Origin: Spirochaetota bacterium
GTDB taxonomy: Bacteria; Spirochaetota; Spirochaetia; Treponematales; Breznakiellaceae
Length of the DNA: 35,929 nucleotides
Direction: 5' to 3'
Assembly (NCBI GenBank): GCA_009778155.1
Contig: WRKI01000350.1
Span: forward strand, 1-35,929
The translations under genes and the position numbers were made by a program. Numbering within the stretch: position 1 is the first letter of the stretch; every line of letters starts with the position of its first letter. Shown here piece after piece: positions 21,036-29,252 of this stretch. The notes under the pieces are model-generated. The model worked only from the letters and a program-made list of their open reading frames with translations. It was not told the DNA's origin and made no database searches.

Positions 21036-21045
21036 ACGCCGCTAC

Positions 21046-21876
21046 CTACTTTTTCTTGCCCTTGCTTATAATAAACCGGGAAGAAGGTTTATTTTTCTTT
21101 CGGGTTTTGTACCCCTTGGTGGGCTGTCCCCAAGGAGTTACCGGATGCATACCCTTGCTTTTTCCTTCGCCGCCGCCGTGCGGATGATCCACCGGATTCA
21201 TCGCCATACCCCTGACCGTCGGGCGGACACCAAGCCAGCGTTTTCGGCCGGCCTTGCCCAAAGTTGTATTCATGTGGTCTTCGTTGCTTACCGTTCCTAT
21301 TGTCGCGTAGCACTTTTTGAAAACCATGCGCACTTCGCCGGAAGGAAGCTTAATCGTAACATAACTTCCTTCTTTGGCCGCTATTACAGCAGATGTCCCT
21401 GCGGAACGCGCCAATTGGCCACCCTTGCCCAAGGTCAACTCTACGTTGCAGACAGTAAAACCAAGCGGAATATTTTCCAAAGGCAGAGCGTTGCCCGTTT
21501 CGATAGGCGCACCCGGCCCGCTTTGCACCGTAGCGCCAACAAGCAAACCTTTTGGCGCGATGATATAACGCTTTTCGCCGTCTTTATACACAATCAAAGC
21601 GATATTGGCACTGCGATTAGGATCGTATTCAATAGAAGCAACCCTGCCCGGTATGCCGATTTTGTCGCGCCTAAAGTCAATTAGCCGGTAACGCCTTTTG
21701 TGCCCGCCGCCTTTATGCCGTACGCTTATACGCCCTTGAGAATCCCTGCCGGCCTTTCGCACCAAACCAACCGTAAGGCTCTTTTCCGGCTTTGTTTTTT
21801 TTGTCAATTCCGAGAAGTCAAGGCTGGTATACTGCCGCATCCCCGGGGTAATCGGCTTATATGTCTTAATACCCAT
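21046..21876 (-). CDS. rplB: 50S ribosomal protein L2
   Basis: [24 protein letters not shown]...[22 protein letters not shown]. Confidence 0.99.
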   Translation of the reverse strand: MGIKTYKPITPGMRQYTSLDFSELTKKTKPEKSLTVGLVRKAGRDSQGRISVRHKGGGHKRRYRLIDFRRDKIGIPGRVASIEYDPNRSANIALIVYKDGEKRYIIAPKGLLVGATVQSGPGAPIETGNALPLENIPLGFTVCNVELTLGKGGQLARSAGTSAVIAAKEGSYVTIKLPSGEVRMVFKKCYATIGTVSNEDHMNTTLGKAGRKRWLGVRPTVRGMAMNPVDHPHGGGEGKSKGMHPVTPWGQPTKGYKTRKKNKPSSRFIISKGKKK

Positions 21877-21888
21877 GAATATCCTCTT

Positions 21889-22179
21889 CTACACGCCTTC
21901 AAAAAGGCCGATTTTTTCGTCCTTGGGCAAACGCACGATGGCTTTCTTCCATGTTGAAGTATAGCCCGAACGATGGCGAAGGCGCTTAGGTTTTCCCCCG
22001 ACAACCATTACCGTACAGGAAATCGGGTTTACATTAAACAGTTGCCGCACCGCTTCTTTTATTTGAATCTTATTTGCCCTGGGATCAACCCTGAACACAT
22101 ACTTTCCCTGTTCACGAAGCGAGTTAGCCTTTTCGGAAAGCACAGGCGCAAGCAGAATATCTTCGTAAGGAATCATCAT
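21889..22179 (-). CDS. rplW: 50S ribosomal protein L23
   Basis: PYEDILLAPVLSEKANSLREQGKYVFRVDPRANKIQIKEAVRQLFNV; ATGA overlap with rplD. Confidence 0.97.
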   Translation of the reverse strand: MMIPYEDILLAPVLSEKANSLREQGKYVFRVDPRANKIQIKEAVRQLFNVNPISCTVMVVGGKPKRLRHRSGYTSTWKKAIVRLPKDEKIGLFEGV

Positions 22180-22820
22180 TTTGCGGCCTCCTTAGGTTCC
22201 ATTCCGTAAAAATCATTCAGTTTGGTCGCCGCCGTTTCCAGCATCAACACCTGCCGGCCGTAAAACAAATCGTGCGCCCTAAGACGGTTATACGAAAGAT
22301 AGCTCAACCAAGGTATGTTTGCCGCCGCCCTTTTAAGCATGGAATCATCGTCCTTTAAGATAAGCACCGTCCGCGTCCCAGGGTTAAAGTTTTTCAAAAG
22401 AGTCGCAAGGTCTTTCGTTTTGCCGGACTCTATTGTAAAATCTTCGATTACCTTCAAGGTTTCACTTTGCACCTTTAGGCTTAAAATTGTTTTCATCGCC
22501 TTGCGCTTTGCTTTGCGCGGCATGGAGTAAGAGTAATCCCGGGGCTTGGGGCCGAAAATCGTTCCGCCCCCCACCAGAAGCGGAGATTTTTTATCGCCAC
22601 GACGCGCACGCCCAGTTCCCTTTTGCTTATAGGGCTTGGCATTGGAGCCGTTGACCTCGCCGCGTCCCTTGGTGCTGGCATTCCCCTGCCTTTTGTTGGC
22701 AAGTTCGTTGTTTATCGCGTACCAGATCAACGCCTCGTTAAACGGAAGGCCGAAAACCGAATCGTCTAAAGACACGGTTCTAAGCTCTTTACCCTCCGTC
22801 GAATACACTTTGCAGTTCAT
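22176..22820 (-). CDS. rplD: 50S ribosomal protein L4
   Basis: [51 protein letters not shown]. Confidence 0.98.
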   Translation of the reverse strand: MNCKVYSTEGKELRTVSLDDSVFGLPFNEALIWYAINNELANKRQGNASTKGRGEVNGSNAKPYKQKGTGRARRGDKKSPLLVGGGTIFGPKPRDYSYSMPRKAKRKAMKTILSLKVQSETLKVIEDFTIESGKTKDLATLLKNFNPGTRTVLILKDDDSMLKRAAANIPWLSYLSYNRLRAHDLFYGRQVLMLETAATKLNDFYGMEPKEAAK

Positions 22821-22830
22821 TTCATACCGC

Positions 22831-23454
22831 CTATTTTTTCACCGCCGCACGGACAAACACAAGCCCTTTGTTTATGCCGGGAACCGCGCCGCGAACCATA
22901 ATTAGCCGCTTTTCAGCATCCGTCTTTATTACCCGCAGGGATAACGCCGTAACATTTTCCCTGCCCATTCTGCCCGGCATTTTCTTGTTTTTGAAAGTCC
23001 GGTGCGGGTATGTGTTTTGCCCCGTAGAACCAGGTTCCCTGTGAAACTTTGAACCGTGGGTCTTACGCCCGCCGCCGAAGCCGTAGCGCTTAAAGACACC
23101 TTGAAAACCCTTGCCCTTGCTTACGCCGCTTACATCAACGTAGCGCACGCCCTCGAACAATTCCATTCCCAATTCATCCCCCACAGCGATTTCTTTTTCA
23201 AAATCCCTGAACTCTTTAATCCGTTTTTTAGGGGCGATGCTTTCCGGGAACTGGCCTGCATAAGCCTTTGTTATCCGGTTCTTCTTTACATCTTCCACGC
23301 CAACGACAACAGCGTTGTACCCGTCTTTATCCTTCGTTTTTTGCGAGATGACGACATTCAAAACAACCCGCATCACCGTTACCGGGATAAGATTGCCAGC
23401 TTCATCTAGAATTTGCGTCATTCCTACTTTTCTGGCCATTAGACCTAACATCAT
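22831..23454 (-). CDS. rplC: 50S ribosomal protein L3
   Basis: LMARKVGMTQILDEAGNLIPVTVM...GVSKGKGFQGVFKRYGFGGGRKTHGSKFHREPGSTG. Confidence 0.98.
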   Translation of the reverse strand: MMLGLMARKVGMTQILDEAGNLIPVTVMRVVLNVVISQKTKDKDGYNAVVVGVEDVKKNRITKAYAGQFPESIAPKKRIKEFRDFEKEIAVGDELGMELFEGVRYVDVSGVSKGKGFQGVFKRYGFGGGRKTHGSKFHREPGSTGQNTYPHRTFKNKKMPGRMGRENVTALSLRVIKTDAEKRLIMVRGAVPGINKGLVFVRAAVKK

Positions 23455-23463
23455 TGCACCCGC

Positions 23464-23772
23464 TTACTGTTTAATCTCCACATCCACACCGGCGGAAATT
23501 TCTAGCTTCATTAAAGAATCCATAACTTCCGCTGTGGGATTGGCAATATCGATCAATCGTTTATGGGTACGCATCTCAAATTGTTCACGAGCCTTTTTGT
23601 TCACATGAGGTGAACGCAATACCGTAACCTTGTTGATGCGCGTCGGCAACGGAATTGGTCCCGTAACTTTCGCTCCGGCTTTCATTACCGCTTCGGCGAT
23701 TGACTTTGCGCTTTGATCGATCAACTCAACATCGAAACCGCGCAACCTTACGCGAATTCTTTCCTTTGCCAT
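23464..23772 (-). CDS. rpsJ: 30S ribosomal protein S10
   Basis: [29 protein letters not shown]...[27 protein letters not shown] at 23772. Confidence 0.98.
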   Translation of the reverse strand: MAKERIRVRLRGFDVELIDQSAKSIAEAVMKAGAKVTGPIPLPTRINKVTVLRSPHVNKKAREQFEMRTHKRLIDIANPTAEVMDSLMKLEISAGVDVEIKQ

Positions 23773-23781
23773 CAATAACCC

Positions 23782-24981
23782 CTACTCGACTATCTCTATG
23801 ACCTGACCAGAAGCGACCGTTTTGCCGCCTTCGCGAATAGCGAAACGAAGCCCCTTTTCCATAGCGATCGGATGAATCAACTCTCCGGTTATTTCAGTGT
23901 GGTCGCCAGGCATAACCATCTCTTTACCGTCCGGCAACTTTACCGTTCCAGTAATGTCCGTCGTGCGGAAGTAGAACTGAGGCCTGTAACCCGTAAAGAA
24001 CGGGCTGTGCCGTCCGCCTTCTTCCTTGGACAAACAGTAGATTTGCGCCTTAAAAACCTTGTGCGGCTGAATCGACCCCGGTTTCGCAAGCACCTGCCCG
24101 CGCTCAACTTCTTTCTTGTCAACGCCGCGAAGCAAAGTTCCCACGTTATCGCCCGCAAGCCCGGAATCCAAAAGCTTGTTAAACATTTCGATACCGGTAA
24201 CAACAGTTTTCCTTGTGGGGCTAATGCCGACAATCTCGACTTCTTCGTTCAATTTAAGCTGACCGCGCTCAATTTTACCGGTAACAACCGTACCGCGCCC
24301 AGGAATCGTAAACACGTCTTCGATAGGCATAATGAAGGGCTTGTCGGAATCGCGCACAGGGTCCGGGAAATATGCATCCAACTGCTGAAGCAACTCTTCT
24401 ATACACTTGGTGTCTTCCGATTCGGTTCCAGAGCCAAGAGCTTCCAAAGCCTTAAAGGCCGCACCCTTGATAATCGGCGTTGTGTCGCCGGGGAAGCCAT
24501 TTGCGTTAAGCACGTCCTTGATCTCTTCTTCGACAAGCTCCACAAGATCAGGATCGTCCATCAAGTCAACCTTGTTAAGGAAGACCAAAATATTGGGAAC
24601 GCCTACCTGCCTTGCAAGAATGATATGCTCCCTTGTTTGAGGCATAACCGAGTCGGGGGCGGAAACGACCAAGATCGCACCGTCCATCTGAGCGGCACCG
24701 GTAATCATGTTTTTGATATAGTCCGCGTGGCCGGGGCAGTCTATGTGAGCATAGTGCCTGTTGTCCGATTGATATTCCAAGTGCCGGGTATTGATAGTTA
24801 TACCCCGCTGTTTTTCTTCTGGAGCATTATCTATATCATCAAATTTCAGCGCCTTATCACCGTATTTTTTTGCGCAATACTGGGTGATGGCTGCAGAAAG
24901 CGTGGTTTTACCATGGTCAACGTGCCCAATGGTCCCGACGTTTACGTGGATTTTATTCCGTTGAAATTTATCCTTCGCCAT
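23782..24981 (-). CDS. tuf: Elongation factor Tu
   Basis: [72 protein letters not shown]. Confidence 0.99.
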   Translation of the reverse strand: MAKDKFQRNKIHVNVGTIGHVDHGKTTLSAAITQYCAKKYGDKALKFDDIDNAPEEKQRGITINTRHLEYQSDNRHYAHIDCPGHADYIKNMITGAAQMDGAILVVSAPDSVMPQTREHIILARQVGVPNILVFLNKVDLMDDPDLVELVEEEIKDVLNANGFPGDTTPIIKGAAFKALEALGSGTESEDTKCIEELLQQLDAYFPDPVRDSDKPFIMPIEDVFTIPGRGTVVTGKIERGQLKLNEEVEIVGISPTRKTVVTGIEMFNKLLDSGLAGDNVGTLLRGVDKKEVERGQVLAKPGSIQPHKVFKAQIYCLSKEEGGRHSPFFTGYRPQFYFRTTDITGTVKLPDGKEMVMPGDHTEITGELIHPIAMEKGLRFAIREGGKTVASGQVIEIVE

Positions 24982-25134
24982 TTCGTGTCCTCCTTAATGA
25001 ACACTTAAAATAGAACATACACACCTGCAGGAATAACATTCCGGCAAAGCATGCAGCGTATCTTTGTTTATGACAGATAAAAAACGGAAAACAATGGAAG
25101 ATAAAAGCGGCTACAAACGCCTCTTAAAACTCCA

Positions 25135-25166
25135 AGGGTTTTTAACAACCCTAACAGCAAAAACCC
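25135..25166. promoter_or_regulatory. Two mutually exclusive hairpins in the tuf leader (minus-strand mRNA)
   Basis: AGGGTT/AACCCT (25135-25140 / 25147-25152) versus GGGTTTTT/AAAAACCC (25136-25143 / 25159-25166) share one arm. Read by eye. Confidence 0.3.
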
Positions 25167-25298
25167 GAAGGCCCTTACCCTTGTCTCGTTCCACCTGTCT
25201 CATCAACGCCGATGATCGGTTTGGAAACCCTGACAGCACGGCACAAGCGTTTGCAACCCCTATGCCGCTATTTGCCGGAAGCTACGTCCAAACAAATG

Positions 25299-25772
25299 TT
25301 ACCATCTGTAATGTGCAAAAGCCTTGTTCGCTTCTGCCATTTTATGGGTATCCTCTTTCTTTTTGAAAGCAGTACCCGTACTATTATAAGCATCTAGCAG
25401 CTCAGATGCAAGACGCTCCCCCATGCTGTGGCCGGAACGCGAGCGGGCGGCGTTAATAATCCACCTCATCCCCAGCGCTTCGCGCCTTGTTTCCCGTATT
25501 TCTACCGGAACCTGATATGTAGCACCGCCAACCCTTCTGGATTTTACTTCCACCATAGGCTTGACATTGCCAAGAGCCTTCAAAAAAACCTCCAACGGCT
25601 CTTTGTCGGCCGCTTTTGCCTGTATAATCGACAGCGCGTTATGAACTATCCGCAAACCGACAGAACGCTTTCCATCCCACATCATTCGGTTCACAAACTT
25701 GGAAACAACCGCGCTATTATATTTTGAATCAGGAAGTATGCCCCTGTCAATACTCTTTTTCTTACGTCCCAT
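25299..25772 (-). CDS. rpsG: 30S ribosomal protein S7
   Basis: [28 protein letters not shown]...[12 protein letters not shown]. Confidence 0.98.
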   Translation of the reverse strand: MGRKKKSIDRGILPDSKYNSAVVSKFVNRMMWDGKRSVGLRIVHNALSIIQAKAADKEPLEVFLKALGNVKPMVEVKSRRVGGATYQVPVEIRETRREALGMRWIINAARSRSGHSMGERLASELLDAYNSTGTAFKKKEDTHKMAEANKAFAHYRW

Positions 25773-25781
25773 ATTTCCCTC

Positions 25782-26156
25782 TTAGGCCTTGGGCCGCTTT
25801 GCGCCGTATTTCGAGCGTCCGCGCTTCCTGTCTGTTACGCCCAGCGTATCTTTCGCGCCGCGGACAATATGATAACGGACACCGGGAAGGTCTTTCACCC
25901 TTCCGCCCCTGACCAAAACCACCGAGTGCTCTTGCAAATTATGCCCAATACCGGGAATATACGCGGTAACTTCGGTTCCATGAGAAAGCCTTACACGCGC
26001 AACCTTTCGCAATGCAGAGTTAGGCTTCTTGGGCGTAACCGTCATAACCCTAGTACAGACCCCGCGCCTCTGCGGGCAAGACCGTAAAGCCGGGGATTTC
26101 GTCTTTACAACCACCTGCTTTCGCCCGAAACGAACCAACTGATTAATAGTAGGCAT
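25782..26156 (-). CDS. rpsL: 30S ribosomal protein S12
   Basis: [60 protein letters not shown] at 26156. Confidence 0.99.
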   Translation of the reverse strand: MPTINQLVRFGRKQVVVKTKSPALRSCPQRRGVCTRVMTVTPKKPNSALRKVARVRLSHGTEVTAYIPGIGHNLQEHSVVLVRGGRVKDLPGVRYHIVRGAKDTLGVTDRKRGRSKYGAKRPKA

Positions 26157-26298
26157 CCGCAAAAAACTCCTTCAATATCAATTTACAGCCGTAATTTTAA
26201 CCCGGCCGACCTTCAAAACTCCTACACGCCCTACGGTTTTTACACCGTCAAGCAAAAGCACACCATCTTTTTCAAAGTTATCAAGAGGTTGCTTAAAA

Positions 26299-26327
26299 AG
26301 CATAGCAAATTTCAACAACTTGGTCAA
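26299..26327 (-). promoter_or_regulatory. Sigma70-like promoter for rpsL-rpsG-tuf operon
   Basis: Minus strand TTGACC-N17-TATGCT (-35 at 26322-26327, -10 at 26299-26304), about 140 nt upstream of rpsL. Confidence 0.75.
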
Positions 26328-26335
26328 TAGTTTTT

Positions 26336-26367
26336 GCAAAAAAAAATAAAAAAATATTTTTTTTTGC
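26336..26367. repeat. A/T-tract palindrome GCA9TA-A6-TAT9GC just upstream of the str promoter
   Basis: Perfect 13-bp inverted repeat of homopolymeric A/T. Confidence 0.85.
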
Positions 26368-26373
26368 ATTTTT

Positions 26374-26832
26374 TTAAGGCGCAAGCTCATACCTGCCCAT
26401 TCGCACAGTAAAAGGGAACCCGTGGATTCCCCCGCCTGCACCGTTAATTACAAGATAGCCCCCGTCTATATGCACGCCGGTCATGCCTCTGTTGTATCCA
26501 AAGGCCAAAGTATAACCGTACACCTCCGGGTAAAGCCCCGGATTTTGCGCCAAAGCCCCCCGTATTACGGACTCAATGAAAAACGTATGGCTGGAATCCA
26601 CGATATACTCCGTGCCGCCGCCGCCTTCAACCGGCCTTCTAACTATACTTATAACGGAAAATTCGGTAATTGTCAACTGGTTGCCGATTCCGCCGTCTAC
26701 AACTTCGTTCCATGTCCCGTGCAGTTCCGCCGGAATGCTCGGCCTTGGCTCGTCTGACATTTCGCAGGCGGTTGCCGAAAAAATAACTGCCGCAAAAACG
26801 GCAATGCCGAACATTTTTGTCAATTTCTTCAT
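26374..26832 (-). CDS. Predicted lipoprotein, unknown function
   Basis: MKKLTKMFGIAVFAAVIFSATACEMSDEP lipobox (ATAC). Confidence 0.7.
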   Translation of the reverse strand: MKKLTKMFGIAVFAAVIFSATACEMSDEPRPSIPAELHGTWNEVVDGGIGNQLTITEFSVISIVRRPVEGGGGTEYIVDSSHTFFIESVIRGALAQNPGLYPEVYGYTLAFGYNRGMTGVHIDGGYLVINGAGGGIHGFPFTVRMGRYELAP

Positions 26833-26897
26833 ATTAGATGCCAGTTTCCTCTTGCTCCCAACCGCTGTTTACGGCGAAAATTTAAGCCACCACAATT

Positions 26898-26926
26898 ATT
26901 ATAGCAAGAAACAAAATTTAAAGCAA
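26898..26926 (-). promoter_or_regulatory. Sigma70-like promoter of the 26374-26832 lipoprotein
   Basis: Minus strand TTGCTT-N17-TATAAT (26921-26926 / 26898-26903). Confidence 0.65.
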
Positions 26927-26968
26927 GGCCCCCGGCAAAAAAAAATCTGGCAATTGCCCTAGCCCGCC

Positions 26969-27943
26969 CTACAGCAGGCCGCGAATGGCTTCAATGTCAA
27001 GCCCGGTAAACCCTTGAATCATTTCCACGGGAACACCATCGGCAAGAGCTTTTCTGGCGACATCTTCCATAGCCCTGTTTCTTCCTTCCTGCCGGCCTGC
27101 CTCCAAACCCTCCTCACGGCCTTCCTGCCGGCCTGCCTCCAAACCCTCCTCACGGCCTTCCTCACGGCCTTCCTCACGGCCTTCCTGCAAGCCTTCTTCC
27201 CGGCCTTCCGCGCGGGCTGCTCTTCTTTCCACGGCCATGTCCATGCGGTGCATTTCCTCGGCGTCGGATATTATCCGGGCGGTTTCGTCTTGGGAAAAAT
27301 ATGACCAGCGGATTACCGCTTCGCCGATTTTTGTTGCGGGGTGATTTTCCGCTATCATGTTCAGTTCCTCCTTGCTTTTCGCGCAAAAAAATTGCATCCA
27401 GGCGTGCAGGCTCGTGCCGTCCCATTCCTTGGGCAGCTTCTTCAGCTCCAGCGTGTGGATTTCCTGCATATCGCCAAATTTCAGCCCGCTCTCCGGAGCG
27501 ATCATTGTAAAACGGTTGTGGTAGCTTTCACTGCCGGGAAACAGGTCGTAATCCGCTATGATTATGCTGATCACCTGCCGCATCGCCGAATAATCGTCGC
27601 CCTTCCCCAACTGCTTGGCTATCATCTTGGCTTGATAAAAGACAACCCGTTTTTCAAAATCACTCTTGGGCTGTATCTGTATCTCAATGTGGATCATCTT
27701 GCCGGCTCTTGTTTTCAGCCGTATGTCCACAATGCCCATCTTGTCGTTCCTGCCTTCCCGCAGCAGGTGCGGGTCTAAAATCTCGATTTCCTCGAACTCC
27801 TCGTCGGACAGGCCGAGGATCGCCTTCAACAAATCGAGCAGTATCTCGATGTACTTTGCGTCCCCAAAAATTAGCTTGAAGGCCACGTCGCTCTTGGGGG
27901 AGAAAAAGCTGTCTCGCTCGCGCGCCGTTGTTGCATCACTCAT
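26969..27943 (-). CDS. Rpn-family / PD-(D/E)XK (PDDEXK_2) nuclease-family protein with tetrapeptide-repeat C-terminus
   Basis: SFFSPKSDVAFKLIFGDAKYIEILLDLLKAIL...EIEILDPHL...MGIVDIRLKTRAGKMIHIEIQIQPKSDFEKRVVFYQAKM; start trimmed to MSDATT at 27943. Confidence 0.87.
   Translation of the reverse strand: MSDATTARERDSFFSPKSDVAFKLIFGDAKYIEILLDLLKAILGLSDEEFEEIEILDPHLLREGRNDKMGIVDIRLKTRAGKMIHIEIQIQPKSDFEKRVVFYQAKMIAKQLGKGDDYSAMRQVISIIIADYDLFPGSESYHNRFTMIAPESGLKFGDMQEIHTLELKKLPKEWDGTSLHAWMQFFCAKSKEELNMIAENHPATKIGEAVIRWSYFSQDETARIISDAEEMHRMDMAVERRAARAEGREEGLQEGREEGREEGREEGLEAGRQEGREEGLEAGRQEGRNRAMEDVARKALADGVPVEMIQGFTGLDIEAIRGLL
27085..27204. repeat. Coding tandem repeat: 10 x 12 bp (including a duplicated 36-bp unit)
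   Basis: CTTCCTGCCGGCCTGCCTCCAAACCCTCCTCACGGC at 27085-27120 repeated exactly at 27121-27156, then CTTCCTCACGGC twice, CTTCCTGCAAGC, CTTCTTCCCGGC. Confidence 0.97.
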
Positions 27944-28042
27944 TGGGCAATTATACTTGATTTGCCCTTCCGCGTCTAGTATGCGCCGGCAGATTGAAAT
28001 TCGGCATTGACGCGGCGTTAAAAATGCTCTACACTTAAACAT

Positions 28043-28082
28043 AGGGAAACGCTGATCAACTCGACGCTAATCAGCGTTTCCC
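28043..28082. repeat. Family-1 dispersed hairpin repeat, copy B
   Basis: AGGGAAACGCTGATCAACTCGACGCTAATCAGCGTTTCCC; perfect 13-bp GGGAAACGCTGAT/ATCAGCGTTTCCC arms. Confidence 0.92.
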
Positions 28083-28131
28083 GCGGACTAAAGTCCGATG
28101 CATTTGCTCATTTCATTGCGCAAAATGCGGT

Positions 28132-28191
28132 TAAGAACGATGATTTGGATTTAAATCCGCATCCTAGATGGGATTTAATCATCGTTTCCTT
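28132..28191. repeat. Second inverted repeat with a family-1-like right arm, abutting the phoH ORF start
   Basis: AACGATGATT...TAAATCC.CATC / GATGGGATTTAATCATCGTT; right arm TAATCATCGTTTCCTTA matches copy C. Confidence 0.75.
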
Positions 28192-28193
28192 AG

Positions 28194-29252
28194 ATGTTTT
28201 TTTCACACGAGGCTTCATTGGATGGCGAAATAACCATTGTGTTGGCCAACCGGGATACCTTACAGGGGATTTGCGGGGCAAACGATGGGAACCTTAAAAT
28301 AATCGAAAATTCGCTTGGAGGGCGCATTGTTGCCAAAGGCAATGAAATTCGCCTGGAGGGCGCAAGCGAGGCGGCTGTCCGGTGCTTTAAGGCGATAATC
28401 GACAGCTTGATCGCCGTTATAAACGACGGCGAAGACCCCAGCCCCGACCACGTCGTCGCCTTGACCAAAAGCCTTTTTTCGGCAGAAATGGCGGCAGGCG
28501 CGGTTGCGGCACCGGCCGGCGCGGAAAGCCCCGCCCAGCAGGACGACGAAAGTTCCCCCGGCTTAAAGGCCGTGGGCGACAGTCTAAGGGAGGCGGCAAT
28601 TCAAATCCCGCAGGGGTTTAAGCGGGTGTATCCCCGAAGCGCGAATCAGGCGGCCTATATCCGGGGAATGCGCGAGGATAACATTTGCTTTTGCATAGGC
28701 CCGGCGGGAACGGGCAAAACGTACCTTGCCATTGCCGAAGCCCTGCGGCTTGTGCTTTCCAAAAAAATGCGAAAGCTGGTTCTTACGCGGCCTGTCGTAG
28801 AGGCCGGGGAAAGCCTTGGTTTTTTGCCGGGCGATTTAAGCCAAAAAATAAGCCCCTATCTTAGACCGCTTTATGACGCAATGGAATCCCTTATCCCCTA
28901 CGAAACAATACATAAAATGGAAGAATCCAGAGCTATCGAAATAGCTCCCTTGGCTTATATGCGGGGACGCAGTCTTAACGATTGCATGGTGATTCTTGAC
29001 GAAGCGCAAAACACAACAAAAGAGCAAATGAAAATGTTTCTTACAAGAATAGGAATCGGCACGAAGGCGCTTATAACAGGAGACGTTACGCAAGTAGACT
29101 TGCCGCGTAAAAATGAATCCGGGCTGTTACACGCAATTGAAATACTTAGAAAGGTCGAAGGTGTTTATTTTTCGTTTTTGCACACCGATGATGTCGTTAG
29201 AAACCCCTTGATAAAAAAAATAATTCAGGCATACCATGAAAACGGATATTGA
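28194..29252 (+). CDS. phoH: PhoH-like ATPase
   Basis: CFCIGPAGTGKTYLAIAEALRL, LTRPVVEAGESLGFLPGDLSQKISPYLRPLYDAM, MVILDEAQNTTKEQMKMFLTRIG. Start uncertain (ATG 28194 or TTG 28218 with weak GAGG). Confidence 0.95.
   Translation: MFFSHEASLDGEITIVLANRDTLQGICGANDGNLKIIENSLGGRIVAKGNEIRLEGASEAAVRCFKAIIDSLIAVINDGEDPSPDHVVALTKSLFSAEMAAGAVAAPAGAESPAQQDDESSPGLKAVGDSLREAAIQIPQGFKRVYPRSANQAAYIRGMREDNICFCIGPAGTGKTYLAIAEALRLVLSKKMRKLVLTRPVVEAGESLGFLPGDLSQKISPYLRPLYDAMESLIPYETIHKMEESRAIEIAPLAYMRGRSLNDCMVILDEAQNTTKEQMKMFLTRIGIGTKALITGDVTQVDLPRKNESGLLHAIEILRKVEGVYFSFLHTDDVVRNPLIKKIIQAYHENGY

Noticed and set aside
23872-25008. 378-aa + strand ORF antisense to tuf
   Set aside because: Mirror ORF of a strongly biased coding sequence; no recognisable domain or SD.
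25782-26156. Streptomycin-resistance changes in rpsL
   Set aside because: Residues around PKKPNSA and [12 protein letters not shown] look like the usual susceptible-type sequence.
26944-26968. Possible terminator after the Rpn gene (GGCAATTGCC then T9 on the minus strand)
   Set aside because: Stem too short with a 4-nt loop (about 3 bp) to call confidently.
27085-27204. Regular repeats resembling a CRISPR array (36-bp exact unit)
   Set aside because: No unique spacers between units; contiguous multiples of 12 bp inside an intact reading frame.
27341-27778. 145-aa + strand ORF opposite the Rpn gene
   Set aside because: Antisense shadow of the coding frame, no signature.
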